Notes under the pieces: generated by a model
Told to the model about the DNA's origin: nothing
Seen by the model: only the letters and a program-made list of their open reading frames with translations
The model's database searches: none
Shown here: positions 35,074 through 46,470 of the stretch, piece after piece
Numbering within the stretch: the first letter of the stretch is position 1
Layout: the number at the start of each line of letters is the position of its first letter
NCBI RefSeq assembly: GCF_954871325.1
Contig: NC_088775.1
Location: 71,773,561 to 71,837,560, forward strand
Direction: 5' to 3'
Length of the DNA: 64,000 nucleotides
Source of the DNA: Gordionus sp. m RMFG-2023
Taxonomy: Eukaryota; Nematomorpha; Gordioida; Chordodea; Parachordodidae
Position numbers and translations under genes: made by a program

Positions 35074-36280
35074 TCATACTATAGGACAATCTCTCGCATA
35101 ATGTCCAATATTTCTACACCGAAAACAAGTTATTACTTGAGCATTATTTCCTTCATTTTTCGTTTCTTTAGGTATTGCATTATTATATTCATTATTAATA
35201 TTCGTTCCTGGTAATCCGTTTTTAACAAATGGAAACGCAAATGTTGGAAACGCATTGATACCTGTTTGTTCCTTTCTGAAACATTTATCTGAAGTATGAC
35301 CTGTTCTTCCACAATTTGAACATGACATTACCTTTCGCTCGTTTTCCTGTATTTTAAAAGTTGACCCATAACATTTTTTGGCATTGTGACCAGTATTTCC
35401 ACATCTTCCACAAACAATTGGTAGAGTTTTCTGCATAAATCTTTCATTACAATCTCGGCTTAGTCCATATTTTCCGCAAATAAAACATTTTCCATTTGGC
35501 CCCCTTATTATCTGTCGATTCCTGCCATCCTCTCTTTGATAAATATTTTCTCTTTTATTATCTTCGTTCAGATTCATTTTTCTTTTTTTTTATTTGCTCC
35601 TCCATTTCTTTTATTTTTTTCTCATTTTTTCTACTTCCAATTTAAAATCCTTTTCCATTTTTTTACCTCAACTTTTTCCATCTCTTCTTTCTTTTTATTT
35701 TCTATTTCTTCTTCTCTTTTTTCACGTTTAATATCTTCCTTATTCCCTCAATTTCCTTTTTTTTTATTTCTTCCTTTTCTTTTTCATTTCTTACTATTTT
35801 TAATTTTTCTAACTCATTTATTATTACTTCTTTAATTCCCCTTTCTTCTATTTTAAATTTTTCTCTTTCATTATTTTTTATTTCCATTTTACTTTTTCCG
35901 ATCCCTTTATTTTTTTCTTCAATTTTTTTTAAAATTTTATCCATTTCCAACATTAATTTTTCAAATTTATTTTCTTTTACAGTATTTCTAACGATGTTGA
36001 TTTCTTTTTTAATATCGCTAATGATATTTCCTTTCCATATTTCCATTATTTCATCTTTAAATTTAGATATAACATCAATAATTTTTTCCCTTTCATCAAT
36101 TTTTTCATTCATTATAACTTTTTTCTTTAATATATTTTTCAATTTATTTCTTCTCCATACATAAATTAATCCAATAAGTACAATTAAAATTACATAAAAA
36201 TAATTATTACTACATTCTACATATTTAAACGTTTTTATATTTTGTTTACGATTAAACATGGTTATTTTTTTATATTTCAA
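35074..36280 (-). pseudogene. gypsy Gag region: membrane-type N-terminus, coiled coil, zinc knuckles
   Basis: About 35074-35577 carries several C-x2-C-x4-H-x4-C zinc knuckles (for example CSNCGRTGHTSDKC and CFRCRNIGHYARDC). The upstream part, 35702-36280, begins with a hydrophobic stretch (NYFYVILIVLIGLIYVW), then a long Lys/Glu coiled coil. A membrane-spanning N-terminus is unusual for Gag. Broken. Confidence 0.75.
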
Positions 36281-36606
36281 TTTTTATATATTTTATTAGT
36301 AGTCCTTCGTAATTGGTTTTTAATTTTTATATAATAATTTATGATTTTTGAACAGATAAAATTACAAAAAATTTATTAAAACCTTTATTAAAAATATTTT
36401 TACTTAAGTTAACGATAACAAATATATAAGAGTGATTATGGTCATAATTACAGTTATACAAAAATACATTTTAAAATAAAATTAAAAATATATTTTACCT
36501 TTACCTTCAAATTTTTACTTTATTATAATTTTATTTTCGTATAGTGATTAATACTTGATTTATGTCATTGAATAACTTTGTAGGTATCTTTAAAAAAAAC
36601 AGCACC

Positions 36607-36863
36607 AGTTGCGACTGAAAAATTGGGATTGCTAACGAATATAAATTATTGCGAATTGTCAGATAAAATAATTCTTTATTGCGAAAAATTAAAACCAGAT
36701 AAAAATTCTTTATTATATATTTTTAGACCAAAATAAATATTTTTTTTATATAAATAAAATCGAAGAATGATAATAATTTTTTATAAAATAATATTTCATA
36801 TTTTCAATAACATTTTAAAATTAAATCAATAATCCCAATAAAAAAATATAAAAGGTTATAACA
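36607..36863 (-). repeat. 5' LTR of the gypsy element
   Basis: 257 bp. It differs from the other LTR by about four substitutions and a few short gaps. Confidence 0.93.
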
Positions 36864-36868
36864 AAATT

Positions 36869-39093
36869 ACCATTTTTCTCAATATATTTAATTATGGTCC
36901 AAATGGGCTGTGTCGTTTCACTAATTTTTAACCGACCCGATATATACATTGGTTTTTTATTAACCATTTTATCTTTGAACTTTTTTAAAAAATATCTATA
37001 TTTTATATCTAAACAATTAAAAAAGAAAAGAAGAAACTTTGAAATTTTCCGTTTTCTCATGGCTAGGCGATATTTATGGAAATAACATAAATGATTAAGT
37101 GCATTTTTAGTTATTTCCCAAAAATTTAATCATCTCATTTTAAAATATGGGCAATGTTTCCTAAATATTTCTAAACTTTTCTTATTGTAAATAATCACAT
37201 TTTTAGATACTTTTTTAAAAAAATTAATATGTTTTTAAAAAAAACATTGCAAATAAATTGATTTTCTGGTCCTTTTTATTATATTATTAAAAAATTATTT
37301 AAAATAAAAAATATTGTATCTATATATCGGATCTGGTTTATTTTTAAATAACGGTCCGATTCTATTTTTTTAAACAGTAAGTATGTTTAATTTAAAAATA
37401 TTATATAAGGACTGTTCATGAAACCCTCAAAAAATTAGAATTATTACAAATGAATGAATATAAATAAATCTTCTAAATTTCTTAAACACATTTCTCTCCT
37501 TATCAAAAATGTTTGAAGTTATTTAATGATCTTTAATTTTAAATTAGTTCTCTCATTAGTATGTCATATTTTGATATTGTCTTCCTTTACCCCGTGTATT
37601 TTTGTGGAATATTATTCAATATTTATTGTGATTAACGAAGAATATTTATTTATTAATATTATTTAATTTATAACAAATACATGAAGAAATAGAATTCGGC
37701 ACGGCTCAAATTTTTTTGTAAAATTATTTTGACCCGGCTTAAGGAAAATTAAAAATATAAGAATTTATTTTATTTTTCAACTTGTTAATTGTTATAGTTT
37801 AAAAAATTTAAATCGGCCTGACCTGAGTTTTTGATTTTTAGGCTTGGCCCCTATTTTATAAATACATAATCTTAGTCTCCGATTTATATTGTTATACTAA
37901 TTAATTATTTAACACTATACATCAAATTTGTCAGATTTACCCAAATTGGAAGAGATAAAGAAAGTCAACAAAAAAAGAAATAAATACATAAATTTGGAAT
38001 TATAAAAGATTACCTTATAAAATAATTAATTTGTTATTTTAATATATAAAACAAAAAAGTTAAATGTAATTTTTACATTTTTATGAACTTTGAAAAGCTA
38101 TTATTACTTTTATGTTTTCGCGAAAATTCTTTTAAACGAATATTATTCATCATGATAATGTTTCTAAATAAAATTAAAAATATTGAATTTTATGTGTTAT
38201 ATTTTTTGAAAGCTTTTTTTTTATAAACCTTGAAACAATGTGGTACACTAATATATTTCTTCACATTTAGGATCTATTGGAAATAGAATAAATGGTTTTA
38301 AGTATTGAAAAAATATTTATCGATTATAATTTTTTGATTTGCGAGGCCGGTTATAAAAAATTTTTGCGACCTACGAGCCTGTTAAAATTATGAAATCAAA
38401 ATTAATTTTTGTGGAAAACCCATAACAGATAATTATTAACTAAATTTTTTTATGAAAAACAATAAAAGCATTTAGCTAAGTTTTCCATATGTTGTACGCT
38501 GTGCAGGCTCTCATAGAGCTAGTGTTTTATTGGTGAAATATTTTGATATTTCAACTTTTATTCTTTACTGTTGCATAATATAATTTAATATCATAATATA
38601 CAAAGTTAATTGAAGCTTTAAACTATGACTATTTACATATACAAAAACATTCACTAAATAATATATTATTTTATTTCTACATACGAAGCCTCAAACCATC
38701 AATTGATTTACTAGATATATATATATTTGAAGTTTTTGACTTTCTAAGCACGCGATAATTTTACTTGTTATAAAAATTACTTTTTTAACGACTTGATATA
38801 TATATATATTTGCGTTTTATTTAAACACTAATAAAAGAAAAAATTTAATCGCATTTTTATTATTATTTGGATATATTGTTATTATATATTCTAAAGCAAA
38901 TCGAACCAGACTTACATATTCTTATCCTATTACTTATTCGTTTTAGCGCAACCAGACTTACATATTCTTATTCTACTACCGATTCTTTTTAGCGCAATTA
39001 TTCTTTATTTGTGTCATTTACGAATGTCCCAATATAATTTGGCATTATGTCAACCATCATTTGTAGCTGGTTTTGGGTAATTCAGTAGCAGTT
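36869..39093. other. AT-rich spacer with minor repeats
   Basis: No confident exon. A degenerate GGCCTGACC-type hAT fragment lies at about 37689-37858, related to 11223-12049. The final RNF10 exon may be in this stretch; a weak candidate near 37030 was not accepted. Confidence 0.35.
38902..38995. repeat. tandem duplication of about 48 bp
   Basis: AACCAGACTTACATATTCTT and TTTTAGCGCAA occur twice in succession, with a few substitutions. Confidence 0.65.
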
Positions 39094-39314
39094 TGGTGTT
39101 GTTAAAGCTCATTTTGAGCCGATTTTTTAAAACGGCTAACTCAATATTTTAGCCAGAAAAATATTGCCTAAGTCTCGAGATTTCGATAATATATGCCTAG
39201 ACCTTTATTCCTTCTATGAGCAAATTCTTGAGGCTTGCTTAATATTTTTCTGGACAAAATATTGAGTTAGCCGTTTTTAAAAATCGGCTCAAAACGAGCC
39301 ATTTAACAATACTA
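39094..39314. mobile_element. fold-back hAT MITE, left of the mitochondrial insertion
   Basis: Inverted arms of about 65 bp (GTTGTTAAAGCTCATTTTGA, CGGCTAACTCAATATTTTAG). GCAGTT flanks both sides as a partial target duplication. Same family as 28380-28598. Confidence 0.75.
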
Positions 39315-39454
39315 GCAGTTATAAAATAAATTGATCATTTTAAAATCTTTTTATATAAAATATGCTATTTATCGCCAATCAAATAAATATCAAATTGTAC
39401 CATTACAAATTATTAAAATAAGGTATAGTTAAAAAAAAATGTTCAAGTATAAGG

Positions 39455-40050
39455 TCCTCGTAGGGCAGCCTGAGCCGAATACTCCTAATTTTAATAGGGA
39501 CCCCGCTAATAGTATGGAGATGTCGACGCTTCTATGAGGAATAATTATATCTAGAATCGGGATATCATTTAGTAACGATGGAAAAATTATAATTGCCTAT
39601 TCTAGAGTATCTCATATAACTTTTCTAGCCATTAGAATGCTGCTAATATCCTTCATTTCGCTAAAAGGGTCCATCTCAATAAGTGTATCCCACGGATTTA
39701 TCAGACCTTCTTTATTTCTTATTTTTTATTTGATATACAATAAAATATCTACTCGAAATATAATTTTAGTTAAATCCCAAATAAATATAAAATCTTTATA
39801 TGCCACATTAATCCTATTTATAATTTTAATATTTAACATTGGTTGCCCATCATCCTTTAACCTATTTCCAGAAATTATTATTATTTATAATTTAATAAAT
39901 TTTTCTTATTTATTTATATACACTATTGTCCTCAATACAATTATCTTAATTTTAATTTCAAGTTTTATTTTTACTCGTATTTCTATGGGAGTAAAAAGGG
40001 TGGACGTCTTCAGCCTTTTTACAAAGATCTTTTATCATATGACAAGGGGT
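39455..40050 (+). pseudogene. nad4: mitochondrial nad4, 3' part
   Basis: Reads IIIAYSRVSHI (AGA=Ser), a VSHGFIRPSLFLIFYLIY segment and NIGCPSSFNLFPEI, matching the ND4 blocks AYSSVSHM, AHGFSSSGLF..NLIYER and PPSLNLLGEI. The 5' half is missing at the insertion edge. Confidence 0.82.
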
Positions 40051-40162
40051 TGACTATATTATTTGTGAGTTAAATTTAAACTTTGACTTTAATATAGATA
40101 TTTATAAACAATATCAACTCACAATAAATAAAAAAATAAAAAGGGGTGTATTCAAGAATAAA

Positions 40163-41537
40163 TTGTTGGTTTGCATAGTTATAATATTTATCTTTATAAC
40201 TATGCAAACCAACATTATAACTAGACTATCAACAAAATTATCTTATAATTTGATTATACTTAAAAACATAATATTTGAGTTTGATTTTTTATTTGACCCT
40301 TTCTCTGTGTCCTTTATTTTTATCCTTACACTAATCTCATTAAATGTGTTAGTATATAGATTTTATTATATACTAGAAGATGTAAATAAACTTTTTTATT
40401 ATCTAATATTTAATCTATTTATTGTCTCAATAATTTTTATCGTAATCACCCCCAGAATAGTTATTCTTATCCTGGGATGAGATGGTCTAGGTCTTACCTC
40501 TTTTCTTTTAATTATATTCTACCAAAATCATTCTTCGATAATAAAAGCCACCATAACCCTAAGAATCAATCGAATTGGAGATGTAATAATTATTTTATCT
40601 ATATTTTTCTTAAGTCCCAATAATATTGATATAATCTCTAACATCAACATATCTACGGCCAAAAACCCTATTCTTATTTTAGCATTTAACAACACTACTG
40701 GCAGCCTTTATTAAATCTGCTCAACTACCCTGAAGAGGCTGGCTGCACCTATCCCTATTTCTTCATTAGTTCATTCCAGAACCCGTAATGTGAGGATTAC
40801 TCCTTAGCAGCCAGCCTTTTCATTAGTTCATTCTCAGCTTGAAAAGAAAAAGATATTAAAAAAATTATTGCTCTTAAACTATAAACCAGATAAGACTTTT
40901 ACTAATTCTTGCTTTAAATAAACTTTTTTATTTATGCTTAACTCATTTAATTTCTCATGCCATTTTTAAAAGTAATTTATTTATAAGAGCAGGAAGAGTA
41001 TTCCATTCCAATAAAAACTCTCAAGAAACTCGAATAAACCCTATTAATTCTAGTAAGTTAACTTCACAATCTTCCTTTCAATCTTCCTGATCATTAATAG
41101 CTTTTCCTTGCTCTATAGGATTTTTTTCTAAGGAACACTCATTAATAGAATCTAGTAGATTCTATTATAATAATCATTTTCTTATATGAGCCCTAATTTT
41201 TTTATCTGTATTTTTAACAGTTGGATACTCTTTTCGAATTTCAAAATCTATAAATTTTGAGGAAAGTAGACCCCTCTCAAAATTCATAGAATCTCATTAT
41301 AGCTGAAACTTATCAATTCCTTTAATACTTTTAGGGGTGGGAAGAATTATCATATTTAATCTTATTAACATTTTTTCTTCTCCTTGAGAAATATTTATAT
41401 GAAACTCAATGTCCAACTATTTTATTCTTTTTGCTCCTATGATTTCAGGATTTCTATCTGAAGATTTCTATCTTATTTGTCGTCGTACTTATATTGACAA
41501 TATCTTGAAATTTACTGTAATAAATATTTGGTTATAG
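40163..41537 (+). pseudogene. nad5: mitochondrial nad5 with a disrupted centre
   Basis: The N-terminal part has FDFLFDPFSVSFIFIL and LGWDGLGLTSFLLI; the C-terminal part has SHAIFKSNLFMSAGS and later a GFFSKE segment, ending at TAG 41535-41537. The normally invariant block after KSAQLPWS (MAAPTPVSALVHSSTLV) is replaced at about 40730-40850 by an inverted-repeat sequence, and the frame is lost there. NADH dehydrogenase subunit 5, non-functional copy. Confidence 0.85.
40165..40222. repeat. perfect inverted repeat at the start of nad5
   Basis: TTGGTTTGCATAGTTATAA is followed by its exact inverse TTATAACTATGCAAACCAA with about 10 bases between. Confidence 0.8.
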
Positions 41538-41577
41538 CTTAACTTTGAAGCAGCTAAGAATTTTTACCCAAAATATT
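41523..41577. tRNA. tRNA-like sequence after nad5 (identity unclear)
   Basis: AATATTTG and CAAAATATT could form the acceptor stem. The anticodon arm is not clear, so no identity is given. Confidence 0.3.
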
Positions 41578-41584
41578 AATAAAT

Positions 41585-41653
41585 AAGATTTAATTTTAAA
41601 TAAATTATTATAGGTTTCGAAGACCTAAGGTTTAAATTTTAACCTAAAATCTT
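41585..41653 (-). tRNA. trnR: mitochondrial tRNA-Arg (TCG)
   Basis: On the minus strand the acceptor AAGATTT pairs with AAATCTT, and TAGGT-CTTCGAA-ACCTA is an anticodon arm with TCG. Copy within the NUMT. Confidence 0.65.
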
Positions 41654-41774
41654 TTAACCGTAATATTATATTATAAATCTATTAATATAATACTAATATA
41701 AAATATGATAAAATTAAAAGTGTTATTCTAATCTTTCTATCGTATCCCCTTTACCTTTTTATTAAAGATTTTAG

Positions 41775-42436
41775 GTATTAAATAAATAGATCAAACTATA
41801 ATCATGCGATAATAGTAGTAATACCCCACCCCTTATTACTACTATTATCGCATGATTATTAATAAGATTAATAACCCCCACTAACTTCATTAAAAAAATG
41901 TTAGATGGGGGAAATCCTGACACAGAAAACAACAAAATTATTAGTAGACTAACCCCTATTACTTTATATATTAGCAAATAATTAGCTTTTGCATTAACTA
42001 CCCTTAAAACTATTATTTTTAAATTTTTTACTTTAAAAATTAAAGAGATATACATTCTTCTAAATAATAAAAAATAATATACCCCTCTTCTTACCAATAG
42101 AACTATCCATACTGATATTCCAATTGAAGAGTACACTATGATCATCATAAAACTTCTTATAAAAATCGGCGCTAATGGTCTGATTAGTGCTCTTAACCCC
42201 AGACAAACCATATTTGGTTTGTCTCAAGATCAAAAATAAGAAGCTGGCAGTTCTTTGTACCAAATAGTACAATAATAAACCAACATAGGATTCCACCCCC
42301 TCCCCCAAAATAATAAAAAGTAAAAATAAAACTAAATTTAATGCTAACCCCTGCCAAAAATAAATGAATGAGCTAGATCTAAATATCCTTAAAATACTTC
42401 CTAATCATATTATACGTAATATAGCTATTAAAATTT
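41775..42436 (-). pseudogene. nad2: mitochondrial nad2
   Basis: Minus-strand frames give a hydrophobic protein with SSFIYFWQGLALNL, FLILRQTKYGLSG and SVSGFPPSNIFLMKL, the last matching the ND2 block LGGLPPFLGFLPK. It directly follows trnM, the ancestral arthropod arrangement. Two frames must be used, so a frameshift is present, and the 3' end runs into a perfect inverted repeat (41805-41855). Confidence 0.78.
41803..41857. repeat. perfect inverted repeat at the nad2 3' end
   Basis: ATGCGATAATAGTAGTAATA and its inverse TATTACTACTATTATCGCAT flank a C-rich loop (CCCCACCCC). Confidence 0.85.
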
Positions 42437-42502
42437 ATAAGGGATTTTATAATCATATATGAGGTATGAACCCATAAGCTCTTAATCTTTAGCTTACCTT
42501 AT
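42437..42502 (-). tRNA. trnM: mitochondrial tRNA-Met (CAT)
   Basis: The anticodon arm reads TGGGTTCATACCTCA, the signature of animal mitochondrial trnM. ATAAGG and CCTTAT form the acceptor stem. It sits immediately upstream of nad2 on the same strand. Confidence 0.82.
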
Positions 42503-42580
42503 TATATTACCTTATTATATTACCTTAAAAATAAAAATTTAATTAAAATTTTTATTTATTTAAACATCCTACAATTTTAA

Positions 42581-42634
42581 TAGTGATTTTAATTAAGAAT
42601 TTGAATCTTAATTTGATAGAATCTATCTTCACTA
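42581..42634 (+). tRNA. trnQ: mitochondrial tRNA-Gln (TTG)
   Basis: Acceptor TAGTGAT/TTCACTA; anticodon arm TTAAGA-ATTTGAA-TCTTAA with TTG. Orientation opposite to trnM, as in the ancestral I/Q/M cluster. Confidence 0.65.
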
Positions 42635-42658
42635 TACTCTTCCTATCAAATTATAATA

Positions 42659-42715
42659 AGTAAACTTGATAACTCAAGCTGTAAACTTGAGTGAGACATA
42701 ATATAGTCGTTTACT
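42659..42715 (+). tRNA. trnY: mitochondrial tRNA-Tyr (GTA)
   Basis: Acceptor AGTAAAC/GTTTACT is perfect; the anticodon arm CTCAAG-CTGTAAA-CTTGAG contains GTA. Confidence 0.8.
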
Positions 42716-42738
42716 ATACCTATTTAATAAATAAAAGA

Positions 42739-42805
42739 TTGATATTATAAATATTTAATAAGTTGAGTTTGTAACTCAAAGATACTTCTCAAAAGTTTTA
42801 ATCAA
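42739..42805 (+). tRNA. trnT: mitochondrial tRNA-Thr (TGT)
   Basis: The anticodon arm TTGAG-TTTGTAA-CTCAA contains TGT; TTGAT/ATCAA can close the acceptor. It lies before nad6 and cob, as in the ancestral order. Confidence 0.65.
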
Positions 42806-42879
42806 ATTTTTAAAGGAAGATAGAAGTGGATCTTATCTCAAATCCCCAAAGTTTGTATTTTTTAAACTACCTTTAATAT

Positions 42880-43165
42880 ATTAAATTAACTAAAACAGCT
42901 GTCTCTACTCTCAGAAGAACTAAGAGTACCCCTAACCCTAAAGGGTGGGACCTCCTTGTTTACCTTGGTTATTGTAATAACTTATATAGGTGGTATACTA
43001 ATTTTATTCGTGTGTTCTGTCTCCAACCCCAAAGGGGTTATGTAATATATACTAATTATTATAGCGAGGAGTGATACACCCCTATAAGTTATATTCCTTT
43101 ATCATTTTGATGCACCTTCCTCCTTGTTTATCTGTCTCCAACCCCAATATGGACCCTTTATTAAC
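42880..43165 (+). pseudogene. nad6: mitochondrial nad6 remnant
   Basis: The segment VMTYMGGMLILFV (ATA=Met) at about 42970-43015 matches the ND6 core. The flanks contain repeated C-rich phrases (CCTCCTTGTTTA twice, GTCTCCAACCCCAA twice) and the frame is short and interrupted. Confidence 0.6.
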
Positions 43166-43176
43166 TAAACTTTATA

Positions 43177-44323
43177 ATGATAAATAAATCTATTAGAAAA
43201 TCTGAAATATTTAATGAAATTAATAAATTCATTATTGATCTCCCGACCCCGCCTAATATTAATTATTGATGAAACATAGGATCAATTACGGGATTATTCT
43301 TTATATCCCAATTTATTACAGGATTCTTTCTTTCTATGCACTACATTTCGGATATTAATAAATCATTTTTTATAGTAGTCTCTATTGAAAATAATATTTG
43401 GGAAGGATTTTTGTTACGCAATCTTCATTCTATAGGCGCATCCTTTATATTTATTTTTATTTATCTGCACATTTTTCGTGGTTTATTCTACGGATCATTT
43501 GTTATAAATTATATAGTATGATCCTCAGGAGTAATTTTACTTCTTTTAACTATAATAACAGCCTTTTTAGGGTATGTTCTTCCGTGGGGGCAAATATCCT
43601 ACTGAGCAGCAACTGTTATTAGATTACTAATATAATCTCCGCTATCCCTATTTTAGGAAAGCCTGTAGTTATTTGAATTTGAGGAGGATTTAATGTATTC
43701 TTTTCCTTGCATTTTATTTTACTAGTATTAATAATAGTACATTTAATTTTACTACATTTAAAAGGCAGCAACAACCCTCTTGGCATCCCTTCATCTGCTT
43801 TTAAAATTTCATTCCACCAAACTTTTTCGTATAAAGATATTTTTGGTTTTATGTTACCTCTATTTTTATTTTTTGTACTTATTTTTTTGTGTCCCGATTT
43901 ATTTACAGATGTAGTCAATTTTATTGAAGCTAACCCTTTATCCACCCCTCCACATATTATACCCGAGTGATATTTTCTTTTTGCTTATGTATCCTACGAA
44001 GTGTACCAAATAAATTGGGTGGAGTTATAGCCTTATTTATAGGAATCATAATTATATATATCTTACTTATATCATCAAAAAATCTTTTAATTTATAGCTC
44101 TTTACGTAAATTTATTACAAACCTTATTGCTTCTTCTTTCATCCTATTAAGCTATATTGGTTCTCAAGTTGTGGAACCCCCTTTCATTATTATAGGACAA
44201 ATACTTAGTGTTATCTACTTTTTATTATTTTTTATTATAGCTTCTATCTGAATAAACTTATATTTGCCTTGAAAGCAAATCAAGATCCTAAAAATCATTA
44301 CTCTCATAACAATATTCATTTAA
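43177..44323 (+). pseudogene. cob: mitochondrial cytochrome b
   Basis: Nearly full length: ATG at 43177; SITGLFFISQFITGFFLSMH, LRNLHSIGASFIFIF, GYVLPWGQISYWAATVI, GSNNPLGI, PEWYFLFAY and RSVPNKLGGV are clear. Two frame changes (about 43625 and 43975) break it. It is the bc1 complex haem protein in the organelle; here it is a nuclear copy. His ligand positions of the b haems are still present. Confidence 0.92.
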
Positions 44324-44339
44324 TATAATATAAATTATA

Positions 44340-45525
44340 TAGAAATTTCAACTCTAAAATACTTAAATTACTCTAAGTAATGAATTTTAGGTAAATATAT
44401 ACCTCTAAATCCTAAATTTAGTACACAAATTATGCTAACATAAATTAAATTTAAAGTGGTCCTTTCGTACTAACTTTATAATATAACAATAAAAGATAGG
44501 AACCGATCTGGCTCTGAAAAATAATTCAACATCGAGGTCGCAAACACTAAATTATAAGATCTAATTTACTATATTACGCTGTTAACCCTAGGGTAACTTT
44601 TTCTAAATATCAATATAAAATTGGATCTCTTTAAATATTTTAATATTTTATAGGGTAGTTTTAATTTTAGCCCTAGTTGCCCCAACTAACTGTAACTATA
44701 TAAAGAAGCTCCTAGGGTTTTTCCTTCTTTTTATTAACTTTAAGATTTTTCACTTAAAAATTAAATTCAATTTTATTAACCAATAATAACTTAAAATAAG
44801 TCTTACCATTCATCCTAGCAAACAATTAATTTGCAAATGATTATGCTACCTTCGCACGGTCAAATTACCGCGGCCATTAAATTTTTCATCATAGGGCAGG
44901 CAATACTAAAAACAACTACTTTTAGCTAAGTATTTGTTAAACCTACATATTTTAATCGAGTAAATTGATTAATTCACACATAATATTTTTACTATAAAAT
45001 ATTACTTCTACTAATTAAAGCAAATTAATTTTAACTTAATTTATATAAGTTAAACCTTAATTAATTTTGATTAAAATTAATTATATTTAATATATAACAA
45101 ACTACAATAAACATTAAAAGATTTTATCTCAATTTTATATTGACATTTTATTTATATTGGTTAACTTTATTTAAAAGAGCTCACCCCTATTAAATTCGAA
45201 GATTACTCACCGCATTCTAAAAGAATTATTATTAAGCCAGCTATAAAAGAACAAAATGAATTTCACCTTAATAAAATTTAAGTAAAAATTTGAAACTTTT
45301 TACTTAAATTTTATTAACTATCTTCATTATCTGGGTAGTTAACAATAAACTTTATTATTACCTTATCGTGTTGCAACAGGAAACCCTAATATCTTTATAT
45401 TTAATTCCCTTTCAGGACATTAACAATTTATTATCCAAAATACTATTTTTAAAATTTTTACATAATTCACCTTTTCAGTGTAAATAAAACGCTCTATTAT
45501 AAAATTATTTAAGCTATATGTAATA
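44340..45525 (-). rRNA. rrnL: mitochondrial 16S (large subunit) rRNA copy
   Basis: On the minus strand GTTACCCTAGGGTTAACAGC, GTTTGCGACCTCGATGTTG and the CCGCGGTAATTTGACCGTGC region are hallmark LSU domain IV-V sequences. A perfect inverted repeat (about 45271-45318, ATAAAATTTAAGTAAAAA) lies inside. Confidence 0.9.
45271..45318. repeat. perfect inverted repeat inside 16S
   Basis: AATAAAATTTAAGTAAAAA and its inverse flank an 8-9 base loop (TTTGAAAC). Confidence 0.8.
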
Positions 45526-45529
45526 GGGC

Positions 45530-45815
45530 TTCTTTCAAGAGGGCCTACTTTGTTACGACTTGCCCCTCTAGGGAATGACGGGCGATATGTGTATAGTTTA
45601 GAGCCTTTTCATTAAAACACACTTATTTTAATTACTTCTAAATCCTGAATTTTAGTATTAACTATTTTTAAATAGTTAAAATTATATTATATAAAGTACC
45701 CCAATTAACTCTAAATATCCTAAACTTTGACTTGAAAAATTATTTTATAAAATATTTATTTTTAATTTTTAAACAAAAAATATATTAAACAGCAATACAT
45801 AAAGAAAAATTTAGA
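45530..45815 (-). rRNA. rrnS: mitochondrial 12S rRNA copy, 3' part
   Basis: Minus-strand AAGTCGTAACAAAGTAGG and CGCCCGTCATTCC mark the 3' end of SSU rRNA. It is interrupted by the hAT at 45816 and resumes at 49775. The order 12S then 16S on the same strand differs from the usual arthropod order. Confidence 0.9.
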
Positions 45816-46050
45816 CAGGCTTGTTAACCGATCTTTTTAAAACGATCGAATCCCGATCACGATCTTTTTTTCTATTTAAATTTCTGAAGGAATTTCTGAC
45901 CGATGCAAAATTAACTAATATATGTTATAAATTTATTGTAATTGAATAATAATATAATATAACCGATGCAAAATCAACTAATATAAAAATAAATTAAATA
46001 TGGTAGAAATTTATTGTAATTGAATAATAAATATAACAATTATAATATAT

Positions 46051-46470
46051 TTATTTATAATTAAAATTAGCTTTTAATAATAAAATTTTTTCTAAATTAT
46101 CATCATTTAAACATCCGCGTCTTTCATTTAGAACATGTTTAGCTTTACTAAACAAGCGCTCCACAGGAGCGCTTGATGGCAAAGGTGTATTATATTCAAT
46201 AAATATTTTTTTAAAATTAATATAAGTATTAAAAATATTCATGGAATCATCATTTGAATAAAAATTATTTTTAACGGAACAAGCATTTTGTACAGTATTT
46301 TTCCCCAAAAAAGTATCAATGTCATCCATACATTCATATGGGGTATCCGCATATGGTTGTTCCTGCATATTTTCCAAATGGGCAATTAATCTTTCTTTTA
46401 CCATCATATTTTGTGGCAGATTAATATAAGGCCAATTAAGTTTAAATTTAGGGTGAATCATGGCTGCCAA
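46051..46470 (-). CDS. hAT transposase, C-terminal dimerisation part
   Basis: Contains the [15 protein letters not shown] segment and the hAT C-terminal motif LPSSAPVERLFSKAKHVL followed by R-R-G-C-L, used for transposase dimerisation. Ends with TAA near 46051. Confidence 0.85.
   Translation of the reverse strand: MAAMIHPKFKLNWPYINLPQNMMVKERLIAHLENMQEQPYADTPYECMDDIDTFLGKNTVQNACSVKNNFYSNDDSMNIFNTYINFKKIFIEYNTPLPSSAPVERLFSKAKHVLNERRGCLNDDNLEKILLLKANFNYK

Larger units (their letters stand above)
30465..36863 (-). mobile_element. Ty3/gypsy LTR retrotransposon, broken
   Basis: A fossil of 6.4 kb, with TG..CA LTRs and a 5-bp target duplication AAATT (30460-30464 and 36864-36868). Order on the minus strand: LTR, Gag with zinc knuckles, protease, an extra Glu/Lys-rich region, reverse transcriptase, RNase H, integrase, LTR. 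A purine tract (AAAAAGGGGGAGGCG, minus strand) abuts the 3' LTR, and TGGTGC next to the 5' LTR fits a primer-binding site. The LTRs differ at about four positions plus two or three gaps, so insertion was fairly recent. All main parts are present, but the coding frame is interrupted in roughly half a dozen to ten places, and a MITE sits in the reverse transcriptase region. Confidence 0.93.

Noticed and set aside
35536-35835. Plus-strand frame rich in Phe, Leu and Ser
   Set aside because: It is the reverse of the Lys/Glu-rich Gag coding region of the gypsy element; the composition explains it.
37028-37102. Possible last RNF10 exon reading EETLKFSVFSWLG
   Set aside because: A phase-compatible acceptor exists and the end is vaguely like the family's K..LLFST tail, but there is no pyrimidine tract and the similarity is only a few residues.
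43619-43945. 108-codon open frame on the minus strand
   Set aside because: It is the antisense of cytochrome b sequence and has no independent support.
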